DNA of 64,000 bases from Ascidiaceihabitans sp034111945 (lineage in GTDB: Bacteria; Pseudomonadota; Alphaproteobacteria; Rhodobacterales; Rhodobacteraceae): the NCBI GenBank assembly GCA_047626725.1, contig JBLHSG010000017.1, forward strand, positions 1-64,000, in the 5' to 3' direction. Positions 1-7,815 of the stretch are shown one piece after another (position 1 is the stretch's first letter; each line of letters starts with the position of its first letter). The position numbers and the translations under genes were made by a program. The notes beneath the pieces were generated by a model. The model made no database searches, was not told where the DNA came from, and saw nothing but the letters and a program-made list of their open reading frames with translations.

Positions 1-911
1 CGGGTGGGGCGGTCGAACACTTTGCGTCCAAAGGCCGAGGCGGTCAGTTCGACCATCAATTGTGCGGTGCGCCCGCGATCATCCAAAAACGGGTTCAGTT
101 CGACCAGATCAAGCGATGTCATCAACCCACTGTCGCTGAGCATTTCCATAACCAAATGCCCTTCGCGTACAGTCGCGCCGCCTGGAACCGTGGTGCCGAC
201 AGCAGGGGCGACGGACGGGTCAAGGAAATCCACATCCAGTGACACATGCAGCATGCCGTTTGCCGCGGCCACATCCGCCAAAAAGGCAGACAGCGGTTTC
301 ACAATCCCGTCCTCGTCAATGGCGCGCATGTCGATGCTGCGCACGGCGGTGCCATGCAGCGCGTCACGTTCGGCAGGATCAACGGATCGCAGGCCAAGCA
401 TGCAAATGCGCTGTGGCGGCACGGGGTTTTCGAACGTCGGGAATTGGTCGAAATCGGATCGACCGGCCAAATAGCCCACAGGCGTGCCGTGCAGATTGCC
501 GGAATCCGTGGTCAGGGGCGTGTGGTAATCGGTGTGCGCATCCAGCCATAAAATGAACAACGGGCGGTCTGCTTTGGCCGCAGCGCGCGATACACCCAAC
601 GTCGTGCCAAGGGACAATGCGTGGTCGCCGCCAAGGAAAATAGGAAAGCCGTCGGTCATCGCGCTTTCGGCTTTTTCGGCCAATGCGGTTGTCCATGCGA
701 CGGTTTCAGGCAGGCAGTACAGGTGGTCGTGATCGGCGATGTCATTGGCGCGCGGGGTCACATTACCTGCGTCAACAACGCTGTGCCCAAGATCGCTAAG
801 TGCGGCAGCCAGACCGGCTGTGCGAAACGCATCCGGCCCCATCAAACAGCCATCGCGGCGCTTGCCGCAGTCCATTGGTGCGCCGACCAAAATGATGTTT
901 TTATCCGTCAT
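1..911 (-). CDS. rocF: Arginase (3' end beyond window)
   Basis: Hydrolyses L-arginine to ornithine and urea in the cytoplasm with a two-manganese centre. I translated it by hand because it runs off the left edge. About 303 codons are visible, so it is nearly complete for a family of about 305 aa. The ureohydrolase metal motifs are present: GGDH (residues 95-98), DAHTD (124-128) and SLDVDFLDP near residue 240. The start ATG at 911 lies 105 bp from a divergent Lrp/AsnC-type regulator. That is a common arrangement for an arginine-responsive catabolic gene, so regulation by that protein is likely but inferred. Agmatinase is a less likely alternative. Confidence 0.9.
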   Translation of the reverse strand, partial: MTDKNIILVGAPMDCGKRRDGCLMGPDAFRTAGLAAALSDLGHSVVDAGNVTPRANDIADHDHLYCLPETVAWTTALAEKAESAMTDGFPIFLGGDHALSLGTTLGVSRAAAKADRPLFILWLDAHTDYHTPLTTDSGNLHGTPVGYLAGRSDFDQFPTFENPVPPQRICMLGLRSVDPAERDALHGTAVRSIDMRAIDEDGIVKPLSAFLADVAAANGMLHVSLDVDFLDPSVAPAVGTTVPGGATVREGHLVMEMLSDSGLMTSLDLVELNPFLDDRGRTAQLMVELTASAFGRKVFDRPT

Positions 912-1016
912 GTTCCAAATCCCCTTGTCTTTTGTCCAAGTGATCGGTTGATCTGTGCGCTTGCAACGTGTCAAACTGTTCGAAACGGCAGTCAATTAAT
1001 CAAAACGGATGGAAAT

Positions 1017-1442
1017 ATGGACGAAACGGATAATGCACTGATCGCAGCCTTGCGCCATGATGCGCGCGCGTCGCTGTCAGATCTGGCTGCGCGCCTGAAT
1101 GTGTCGCGCACCACTGTTCGTTCGCGCATCGAACGGCTGCGGTCGCGCGGCGATATCCTTGGCTTTAGTGTGGTGATGCGCGAGGACGTGCTGGCCGATC
1201 CGGTGCGTGGCTTGATGATGATCGGGATCGAAGGGCGCGGAACCGAACGTATTTTGCGCCAGCTGAACGGCATGTCAGAGGTGCGCGCGGTGCACACGAC
1301 CAATGGGCGATGGGATGTGATCGTGGAAATCGGTACCGACACGCTCGAGACATTTGACGCCGCATTAACACGTATTCGCCGCCTCGACGGGGTGTCGGTC
1401 AGTGAAACGAATTTGCTGCTGTCGACGAAAAAGTCGTCTTAG
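1017..1442 (+). CDS. Lrp/AsnC family transcriptional regulator
   Basis: A DNA-binding regulator of amino acid metabolism, 141 aa. Residues 4-50 form the AsnC-type helix-turn-helix (LAARLNVSRTTVRSRIERL) and the rest is the RAM ligand-binding/oligomerisation domain. The open frame extends far upstream, but ATG 1017 gives the normal family start (MDETDNALIAALR). Upstream codons would lie inside the arginase promoter. It is divergent from arginase and probably controls it in response to arginine or ornithine; this is inferred from position. The stop overlaps the convergent dsbB stop by 4 bp. Confidence 0.88.
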   Translation: MDETDNALIAALRHDARASLSDLAARLNVSRTTVRSRIERLRSRGDILGFSVVMREDVLADPVRGLMMIGIEGRGTERILRQLNGMSEVRAVHTTNGRWDVIVEIGTDTLETFDAALTRIRRLDGVSVSETNLLLSTKKSS

Positions 1443-1903
1443 GATTTGCGTGTCGCAGCGATTAACCATGCGACGCATAGGCCCAGCGAAATTACCGCGT
1501 TCCAGCCTGCCATGCTTAGGCCGAACATTTCCCACGGAATATCGTCGCAGCGGATCAGCGGCGCAGACATGATTTGGTTCAGCAATTCATCGGCCGACAT
1601 GTTGCCAATCGACCCTGATGTGCAGCTGGTTGGCCCTTCGAAAATGCCGCGTTCAACACCGGCGTGATAAAACCCGTGACCTGACGTGATCGCCGCACAC
1701 ACTGCACCCAAAAGCATGATGGGAACGCGGGGCAGGGCCAGTGCAATCGCCCCGATCACAATCGCAATCACATGCGGATAGCGCTGCGTGATGCACAATT
1801 TGCACGGGGCCATGCCGCCAATATGTTGAAACGCCAGCGCGCCCAGCATCAAGGCCAAAGACCCGCCAGCCGCGATCAAAATCCAGGTTTTCCGCGTATT
1901 CAT
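1439..1903 (-). CDS. dsbB: Disulfide bond formation protein B family
   Basis: An inner-membrane quinone reductase that reoxidises periplasmic DsbA, 154 aa. It has about four hydrophobic segments. The two expected cysteine pairs are visible: CKLC at residues 34-37 in the first periplasmic loop, and Cys94 with Cys119 in the second. Its ATG overlaps the stop of the upstream DedA-type gene (ATGA), so the two are translationally coupled. No dsbA is seen in the window. Confidence 0.88.
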   Translation of the reverse strand: MNTRKTWILIAAGGSLALMLGALAFQHIGGMAPCKLCITQRYPHVIAIVIGAIALALPRVPIMLLGAVCAAITSGHGFYHAGVERGIFEGPTSCTSGSIGNMSADELLNQIMSAPLIRCDDIPWEMFGLSMAGWNAVISLGLCVAWLIAATRKS

Positions 1904-2478
1904 AAGAATTTCACCGCCACAACGCCGCCGACCAACAAGACAATCAGTAAGATGAACATAAGGCCCAAACGCCGTTCAATGAAATCACGAATAGGTGCGC
2001 CAAACGTGCGCAGCAGGGCCGCGACAATGAAAAACCGCAGCGCGCGCGCCAGTATCGAGGTGGCGATAAATGTGCCCAGCGGCATGCCTGTCCAGCCCGA
2101 CATGATCGTGATGACTTTGTACGGGAACGGCGTGACGCCTGCGGTCAACACGGCCCAAAAACCCAGATCGTTAAAGCGGTCGTTGAACTGCGCCATCGCG
2201 TCTGCCTTGCCCAATGTCGCAAGGATCGGCTGGCCGATGGTTTCAAACGCCAATGCGCCAATCGCATACCCCAGCAATCCACCCACAACAGAGGCCGCAA
2301 GGGCAATACCGGCAATCAGGAACGCTCGGTTTGGACGCGCCAGGATCATCGGAATCATAATGACGTCTGGTGGGATCGGAAAAACCGAACTTTCCATAAA
2401 GGCGACAATCGCCAGCACCCACAGCGCGTGGGGGTGTTCGGCCATCGCCGTGGTCCAGTTGTAAAGGCGTTGCAACAT
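1900..2478 (-). CDS. YqaA/DedA-like (VTT domain) inner membrane protein
   Basis: A 192-aa multi-span membrane protein of the YqaA branch of the SNARE-associated/VTT (DedA) superfamily. Members are linked to lipid or small-molecule transport and membrane homeostasis. Visible features are an amphipathic N-terminus, the FPIPPDVIM segment, a central glycine-rich hydrophobic stretch, the GVTPFPYKVITIMSG core typical of the family, and a C-terminal membrane span. I chose ATG 2478 (MLQRLYNWTTAMAEHPHA), as in relatives; the frame is open to 2601. It overlaps dsbB by 4 bp. The exact substrate is unknown. Confidence 0.78.
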   Translation of the reverse strand: MLQRLYNWTTAMAEHPHALWVLAIVAFMESSVFPIPPDVIMIPMILARPNRAFLIAGIALAASVVGGLLGYAIGALAFETIGQPILATLGKADAMAQFNDRFNDLGFWAVLTAGVTPFPYKVITIMSGWTGMPLGTFIATSILARALRFFIVAALLRTFGAPIRDFIERRLGLMFILLIVLLVGGVVAVKFL

Positions 2479-2642
2479 CACGGCCTGCTTTGTGTCTTGT
2501 TTCGCTTGGGTCCGCGCAGAACACGGCAGCGCGCGCAGGTCAAGAAGAGGGTTAAAACAGGGGCTGATTTCAAGCGTATGCAGAAGAATTGCAAAATCCA
2601 CTTTACGCCGCCGAAACGTCGGGTTAGACGGACCTTAATGAA

Positions 2643-2728
2643 GCCCAAGTGGCGGAATGGTAGACGCGGTGGATTCAAAATCCACTTCTGTAACAGGAGT
2701 GCCGGTTCGAGTCCGGCCTTGGGTACCA
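2643..2728 (+). tRNA. tRNA-Leu (anticodon CAA)
   Basis: Cloverleaf read by eye. The acceptor arm GCCCAAG (2643-2649) pairs with CTTGGGT (2718-2724). The anticodon stem GTGGA/TCCAC encloses loop TTCAAAA, giving anticodon CAA. A variable arm with the length of a class II tRNA follows, then a T arm with GGTTCGAGTCC and an encoded CCA at 2726-2728. It reads UUG leucine codons. Confidence 0.95.
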
Positions 2729-2767
2729 ACACAACAAGACTTGTGTTGAAATCATTGCTTTATTTCG

Positions 2768-2808
2768 AAAAGTGTCCTCTGGCTAAAATTAGCTTGGGGA
2801 CACTTTTT
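2768..2808 (+). terminator. Two-stem terminator after tRNA-Leu
   Basis: The outer arms AAAAGTGTCC (2768-2777) and GGACACTTTT (2798-2807) pair perfectly. An inner stem GCTAA/TTAGC (2782-2786/2789-2793) sits inside, and the right arm runs into five Ts. It lies 40 bp downstream of the tRNA on the same strand, so it most likely ends the tRNA transcript. The inverted repeat could also be the end of a lost mobile element. Confidence 0.7.
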
Positions 2809-3247
2809 GGTTAAAAGCTTGCGTGTTTGGTTGTTTTAAACATCGCTATTAGCATCGGTGTCGGGATGCCGGTTTGGTTTGAATTTCTCGCTTTGATGTT
2901 TTGATGTGGGGAATGAGGGCCATAATTGATGGGTGGTTCAGCCTATTTCGACCCAAAAGTGAGCTAAGCGATTTGCGCAAGTGATGTGTTGATCGACAGC
3001 CAGACCAGCTGCTGATGTCTTTTTTCGGGCCGCCAATCAAGCCAAGTGATTCTATCACGCTTACCTGTCAGCCATTTTGCTACGGAGCGGATCAACCGTT
3101 GGTAAATCTAAACTGATTGTTCAGCCTGAGCTACGCCTGGTGCCGTGGCGGTCTGGCGTTTCACTCACATCAATGGCGAAACCAGTCTTGATCCCAAACG
3201 CCCGCCAAAGAGGGCGCTTGGTTAAATTTGTGGACAGACCAAGCGGA
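2809..3247. other. Gene-poor region, possibly decayed
   Basis: About 440 bp between the tRNA terminator and the Hint gene with no convincing gene. Short frames on both strands (for example 2849-3058 on minus, 69 codons) have no ribosome-binding site or recognisable motif. Several minus-strand pieces look protein-like but are broken by stops and frame changes, as expected of an eroded gene or insertion sequence. I could not assign a family. Confidence 0.4.
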
Positions 3248-4291
3248 TTAGGCTGCGACAGCGGCCGTATCAAAGTGACGGATGCGGTCGGCCACGGATT
3301 TTGGCAACAAGCGAGCGGACGTGATCCGAACCATATCCATTTCTGTAATCTTGGGTGCCTCTGCACGCTCATCACTGTTGTCGAACGCAGCGCGTGACGG
3401 GACATCGACGTAGCTTTCTGATGCCATGCCTTCTGCCAGCAGCAATTCATGCGCGTCACATTCCACGTGGTAATAAGCAAAGCCGCTCAGTGGCATGGCG
3501 CTGCGTCTGTAGATCGAGCGGCCATTCACGAGTGCGGAGGCATTGACCAAAACGCCATCCACCGCGATGCCGTGATCGGGGGACACATGAAGATCACGTT
3601 CTGGCAATCCATGCCCTAAAGCGCCTGCCGAGATGCAAATCGGGTTAACGCGCGCAGGGTGGGTCACGCTGACGTCAACGTTCTGAACACCCAACCAGCG
3701 GACTGTTTTTGCCTGTCCGTCAGCCGTCAAAACCGTGTCGCCAGCTGTAAGTGTTTCGACCAAAGCGTACCCTTGCGGTGTCGCAATGCGGGTGCCTGCG
3801 CAGAAGCAGGTGATCGCCGTGGTCGTCAGAGAGTTGAACTTCATGCCGCCCATCGAAGACGTCTCTGTGAAGGTGATTTTGGAATACGTCCCGGGTGTTG
3901 CGGTGATGTCCATGTTACCAGCTACGTTGATGCCGGATTGCACATAGTTCATGCCAGCAGTCGCACCGTGAAAGGTGACGTTCCACGTGCCGGATTGAAA
4001 GTTCGCGTTGATAGCGACGTTGCCGGTGAAACTGCCGTTGAACAGATCGGTGCCGCCGCTGGCTGTCTGTGCATCCAAGGTCCAGGTTGCGCCAGATGTG
4101 GTGTTGGTCAGTAAAAATGTGCCGCCATTGATCCCCGGGTTGTCATTATAGCCAACAGAAGAGGTCGGCGCGTTGACGGACCATGTGAAGTTGACGCCAT
4201 CTTCGTTAATTGTTGCGACAACCTGATTGGCGACGCTGGTTAAGAAAAAATTTGCTTGGTCTGGTCCGTCGTCAAATTCAAATGTTGGCAT
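3248..4291 (-). CDS. Hint domain-containing protein (347 aa)
   Basis: Residues 1-155 are a beta-rich, Thr/Asn/Gly-rich region of unknown fold without a classical signal peptide. Residues 162-290 are a Hedgehog/intein (Hint_2-type) domain. It starts at Cys162 in CFCAGTRIATPQG and has the GDTVLTADG turn, the conserved GHGLPERDLHVSPDHGIAV block with its S-P-D-H motif, and a final DAHELLLAEG strand. Hint domains catalyse an N-S acyl shift at the first Cys and cleave or transfer the preceding chain. The C-terminal tail differs from the tails of the two RTX/Hint proteins downstream in the window. The start ATG 4291 is supported by TAGGA 8 bases upstream. Its biological role is unknown. Confidence 0.85.
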   Translation of the reverse strand: MPTFEFDDGPDQANFFLTSVANQVVATINEDGVNFTWSVNAPTSSVGYNDNPGINGGTFLLTNTTSGATWTLDAQTASGGTDLFNGSFTGNVAINANFQSGTWNVTFHGATAGMNYVQSGINVAGNMDITATPGTYSKITFTETSSMGGMKFNSLTTTAITCFCAGTRIATPQGYALVETLTAGDTVLTADGQAKTVRWLGVQNVDVSVTHPARVNPICISAGALGHGLPERDLHVSPDHGIAVDGVLVNASALVNGRSIYRRSAMPLSGFAYYHVECDAHELLLAEGMASESYVDVPSRAAFDNSDERAEAPKITEMDMVRITSARLLPKSVADRIRHFDTAAVAA

Positions 4292-4320
4292 GTCTTAAAT
4301 CCTATTGTGTGTGTTATCGC

Positions 4321-4349
4321 ATGGCTCAGAGCGAGCCATTAAAATGGCT
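4321..4349 (-). promoter_or_regulatory. Mutually exclusive hairpins in Hint gene leader
   Basis: Three short arms lie 30-60 bases before the start codon of the Hint gene. Left ATGGCTC (4321-4327) pairs with GAGCCAT (4333-4339). The overlapping AGCCATT (4334-4340) also pairs perfectly with AATGGCT (4343-4349). Only one hairpin can form at a time, which is the layout of an attenuator or RNA switch. The function is inferred from symmetry only. Confidence 0.4.
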
Positions 4350-4824
4350 GTGGGAAATTCCAATTTCGTAATATGGAAAACGGGGTATGCAAAAAACGCA
4401 CACGTTCAAATCATCATGGCAAGTGACGTAGGAGATGTCAAAAGAGGTGCGCGTTAAGGGGCTCACGATTGCGTTATGACCTGAATATCGACAATGGTAA
4501 TTAGAGTGTAAAGGATCCTGTTCCCACACACATCGAAATTCCATTCATTATTGAGAGTTAAGACAAAAGGGATACTGGGGAAACTGAAGGTGTGTATCGA
4601 CGCCGCGATGACCGGTTTGGTGATCTGGGCGGTACGATTGGTAACCGGCGCAAACATTCACATCACCGTCAGAAGGGGCCGTTTGAATGAGCGCCAAATT
4701 CTAAAAAGACAGGCACCAGCTTTGGCTATTTGGCCGGTTCTTGGGCGACCATGCGGCGCTTAAGGCGCTAGGAAATACGAAAACGTTGATTAAGGTTTTG
4801 GCCTTAACGACTTTGTGAAATGTC
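4350..4824. other. AT-rich intergenic region upstream of Hint gene
   Basis: About 475 bp with no supported gene. The frames present (for example 4551-4763 on plus) lack homology I recognise and convincing start signals. The first part should hold the promoter of the minus-strand Hint gene. It includes an imperfect dyad, TTCCAATTT (4358-4366) with TGGAAA (4374-4379), that resembles the perfect palindrome at 7122-7140. Confidence 0.45.
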
Positions 4825-5275
4825 ATGGGCGTCAATGAAATAAAGGCTTTTGATGATCTACCTGTCCCTAATTAGGACTTTGGTCACATAATCGATGGGC
4901 CTATTGTTTATGACCATTGAGGTCCGATTGAGAGTTTTCGAATTTCATTTAAAGCTCTGGATAACGAGGGTCTTTTGGCGAGGGATAGTATCCCTAGGAC
5001 CTTGCTCGAAGATGATGTATTTATAGTCTATCTAAAAACGTGGCAAGATATTGAAAATATCCCAAACCGCTACGCTGACTTGTCGCAATTCTTTGATGAA
5101 ATTCAAAGTAGGTCAAACTCAGGCGCTCTGTCGTTTGATTTTAGTGTTAACGACACCGGTGTTCACAAGCCAAAGCGAATATTTATCATAAGTTTGTCCG
5201 ACGTCGCAGCTTGGTATGGCTCGGACGAGTGCATAGTGGCGTTCATTTCGCGACAACACTCAGCATGCCAACTAA
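4825..5275 (+). pseudogene. Possible degraded coding sequence
   Basis: One frame starting at ATG 4825 reads as plausible protein over about 150 codons but is broken by two in-frame stops, TAG at 4873 and TGA at 4918. The open remainder (from TTG 4975) has normal-looking composition, for example DIENIPNRYADLSQFFDEI, until it runs antisense into the cyclase gene after about 5290. I do not recognise the family. It could instead be a short real gene starting at TTG 4975, or chance. Confidence 0.3.
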
Positions 5276-5291
5276 CAAAAACCTTCAACCT

Positions 5292-6785
5292 TCAACCTTC
5301 CTCGACTCTTCTCAACGCATCTTGCAATGCGACTGTCGCAGATGCTTTGTCGCTTGCGTTCATCAGGGTCGGTGACAGTGCCAGCGTAAGGTGCGCTGTC
5401 TTGTGTGAAATTCGTTCTGACTCTGGATGCGGCAGGTTGAGGTGATAGGTTTTTACTGGCCGCGAGAACCCCTTGGCAACGATGGCGTCGCCTGACCGTG
5501 CATCCACCCAATCCTTTACCAATGCATAGGTCTCGTTCGAAAGTAGAATTCCGCCAATTTCCGCCGCGGCTTCCAAACGTGCGGCAAGGTTCACCTCGCT
5601 GCCAATAACTGTGTAATCCATCTTTTCGTCAGACCCGAAATCACCGACCGTGCAATAGCCTGTGTTGATGCCGACCCGTAAATCAAACGTGTCATCCAGA
5701 CCCAGATCAAGCCATTCCTGCTTTAGCTCGGACATCCGGTTTTGCATCGCTATCGCCATGCGTACGCAGGCATCCGCGTCCGCCTTGGTCCCCCGAGAGT
5801 CCGGATCGCCAAAGAAGATCACGATTGCATCCCCGATAAATTTATCGATTGTCCCGCCATGGGCCAGTGCAATTTTGGACATTTCGGTCAGGTATGTGTT
5901 TAGCAAACCGGTCAATTCTTCGCTCTCCAGCCGCTCGGTAATGGCGGTAAAACCTGCGACATCAGAAAAGAATACCGTAAGTTTTTTGCGTCGCGCCGCC
6001 ATCTCGATGGTTTTGGTGCCAGTCAAAATAGATTGACCAACCTGCGGCGACACATATTTCGATAGCCGTTTTGCAAGCCTTTCCAGCAGTTCGCTCCGTG
6101 TCGTCTCGGCTTGTTGATTGGCGACCTGAAGGGCCACGTTATTGTAGGTTTGCCGCCAGTTGGCAAAGGACGCAAACCCAAAGACCGCCACAAACGAGAT
6201 GGTGAACAAAGCCGTCAATTCAATTGGCAACTGCTGAAAGTAACTAGGTCCAATGGCGTTTGCGATCAAAATTGGGGCCGCACAGCTGAGGGAGGCAAGC
6301 GGAATACTGGGCGACGTGATCAAGGACGTCGTCGCAAAAATATAGCTCGCCATGATCAGAATTATCGCGGTTTGGGGGGACGCATACGGCATCGCCACCA
6401 TTGTGATCAGCGCCCATAAGAAACCTAAAACGAGACTGGAAATGACGATGGTTCTGATACGCTTGCGGCTAACGCTTTGGGGTCGTTCGCGTTTGTTCAG
6501 ATGGAAATAATTTCGTGTAATGCCGTACATCAAAAATGCGAGCGGGATGAAACCATAAATGGCACCTGTGGATATCAGCAGCTGAAGATCGACAAAAAGA
6601 TAGATGAGCACCAGCATAAGATTGCCGAAAACCACACTTGGCGCGGCTTTGTGCATTTCGACAGATTGGCGAATACGAATTTCACGCGCAACTATGTCGG
6701 GGCTCTGCTTGAGCGCGAGATGAGGAGACGTCGGATCTACGGATTTTCCATCATCGGACGGACTGTGTGACACTGGCATTTGCAT
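5292..6785 (-). CDS. Membrane-bound class III adenylate/guanylate cyclase
   Basis: Makes cyclic AMP (or cGMP) at the inner membrane, 497 aa. Residues of roughly 50-230 hold about six hydrophobic segments, and a short linker leads to a class III catalytic domain over the last 250 residues. Catalytic features seen are metal-binding Asp in VFFSDVAGFT, the second Asp and the purine Lys in DKFIGDAIVIFFG, and the Thr plus the transition-state Asn/Arg in YTVIGSEVNLAARLE. This K...T pattern suggests adenylate cyclase. I prefer ATG 6785 because AGGTGAG lies 9 bases upstream; the frame is open to ATG 6884, which has no such site. A 7-bp direct repeat covers the stop codon. The nearest annotated neighbours are the RTX/Hint genes. 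Confidence 0.88.
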   Translation of the reverse strand: MQMPVSHSPSDDGKSVDPTSPHLALKQSPDIVAREIRIRQSVEMHKAAPSVVFGNLMLVLIYLFVDLQLLISTGAIYGFIPLAFLMYGITRNYFHLNKRERPQSVSRKRIRTIVISSLVLGFLWALITMVAMPYASPQTAIILIMASYIFATTSLITSPSIPLASLSCAAPILIANAIGPSYFQQLPIELTALFTISFVAVFGFASFANWRQTYNNVALQVANQQAETTRSELLERLAKRLSKYVSPQVGQSILTGTKTIEMAARRKKLTVFFSDVAGFTAITERLESEELTGLLNTYLTEMSKIALAHGGTIDKFIGDAIVIFFGDPDSRGTKADADACVRMAIAMQNRMSELKQEWLDLGLDDTFDLRVGINTGYCTVGDFGSDEKMDYTVIGSEVNLAARLEAAAEIGGILLSNETYALVKDWVDARSGDAIVAKGFSRPVKTYHLNLPHPESERISHKTAHLTLALSPTLMNASDKASATVALQDALRRVEEG

Positions 6786-7815
6786 AAAAAAATTCTCACC
6801 TACTAACAATACGTTGAATCGGTAGCCTGTTGCCTCGTAAATGTCATCCATATTTGATTTTGAAGCGCAGCGATAAGCGGCCATCGATTGAGTAGGGGAG
6901 ATGCACCGGCAGCATGTTGCTGCTGCGGATTTGACCGAATAGCAAAATTTCGAATTTTTAGGGTCTCATTAAGAAACCGATTCGGTCAAATATGTCGAAA
7001 CGCGCATGTACTGGTAGATAATATATGGATTTGACAACCATTGGTTCATAACAACGAACAATTCGTAATTTTAGTTTACCATAGGTCACGATGCCGATTA
7101 CGCAAATTAACCACGTTCGATTGTTTCCAATTTGGAAACAGGTACAACTATAGCGATTAGGTCAAAACACGCAAGAACACAGTTTGTATCAGATTGTATT
7201 GGTTTTTTTCGGATTTTGGTAATTTCAACCGGAAATCGCAATTCCCACCACAGGTTGTAGACCTGATTTTATTGTCCAAAACCGTACTTTTGGATAGGCC
7301 CAATCAATTCAGAATATTCGCCTATTTTTCGCTTCCCTGCGTCGCACAGCATTGTCTAAGAGTGTCCTTGCCCAACTGGGGGGCGATGTTTGTAGGTCAC
7401 GGGGGCGACCGCACAACGACGCATTATGTAGATGCGGGAGGTGTACGTGCGCTGTGCTGCTTTGGCAGTACCCGTAACGCGTTTTGCAATGGCGATGCCG
7501 TTGCAGTTGTCTGCTGTCTTGCGGGCTCTCCCCTTCTTTTTGTGGTGTCTGATTGTGTGGCTCGTCCAGGGATCTACGCGTCGGTCTGTTTTTGGGTTGA
7601 AGTAACGTCACCGGTTTTTGGTGGCAAATGGCTGCAGGGCCGTAACGAGGAGAGACGATAGTGACACCAGGTTTCAAGAAACCAACACGGCTACGACGCA
7701 TGCGTCGCAGAGCGTGTCAGACGTCATCAACGTCTCTTTTGGCAATTTCACCCCAATCAATTAGCTTTTCGGCCGCATCGCGCGCCATCTGTGACATCGC
7801 GTAGGAGTATCGAGT
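6786..7815. other. Long AT-rich regulatory region before the giant RTX gene
   Basis: About 1 kb between the cyclase start and the RTX gene start. The first half (to about 7350) is clearly AT-rich compared with flanking genes. It must contain the divergent promoters of both genes. It holds a perfect 19-bp palindrome (7122-7140), GGTTTC/GAAACC arms (7670-7683) and a perfect CGACGCATGCGTCG palindrome (7694-7707). A 155-codon plus-strand frame (7194-7661) is cysteine-rich, has no good start signal and is probably spurious. A 46-codon frame beginning with GTG 7661 follows GAGGAG and ends at 7803, inside the RTX ribosome-binding site; it is only a weak candidate leader peptide. Confidence 0.5.
7122..7140. 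promoter_or_regulatory. Perfect 19-bp palindrome, candidate operator
   Basis: TGTTTCCAA and TTGGAAACA are exact inverted repeats around a single T. This is the form of a dimeric regulator binding site. It lies between the divergent cyclase and giant RTX genes. The 12-base stretch GATTGTTTCCAA at its left end (7119-7130) recurs exactly at 15417-15428, upstream of the second RTX/Hint gene. The regulator is unknown. Confidence 0.5.

Noticed and set aside
2643..2728. tRNA-Leu as integration site for an island carrying the RTX/Hint genes
   Set aside because: I found no direct repeat of the tRNA 3' end up to 17.5 kb and no phage-type integrase beside the tRNA; xerD at 25.3 kb is a housekeeping-type gene.
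7194..7661. 155-codon plus-strand frame before the giant RTX gene
   Set aside because: Cysteine- and aromatic-rich composition unlike real proteins here, and no convincing start; treated as regulatory sequence.
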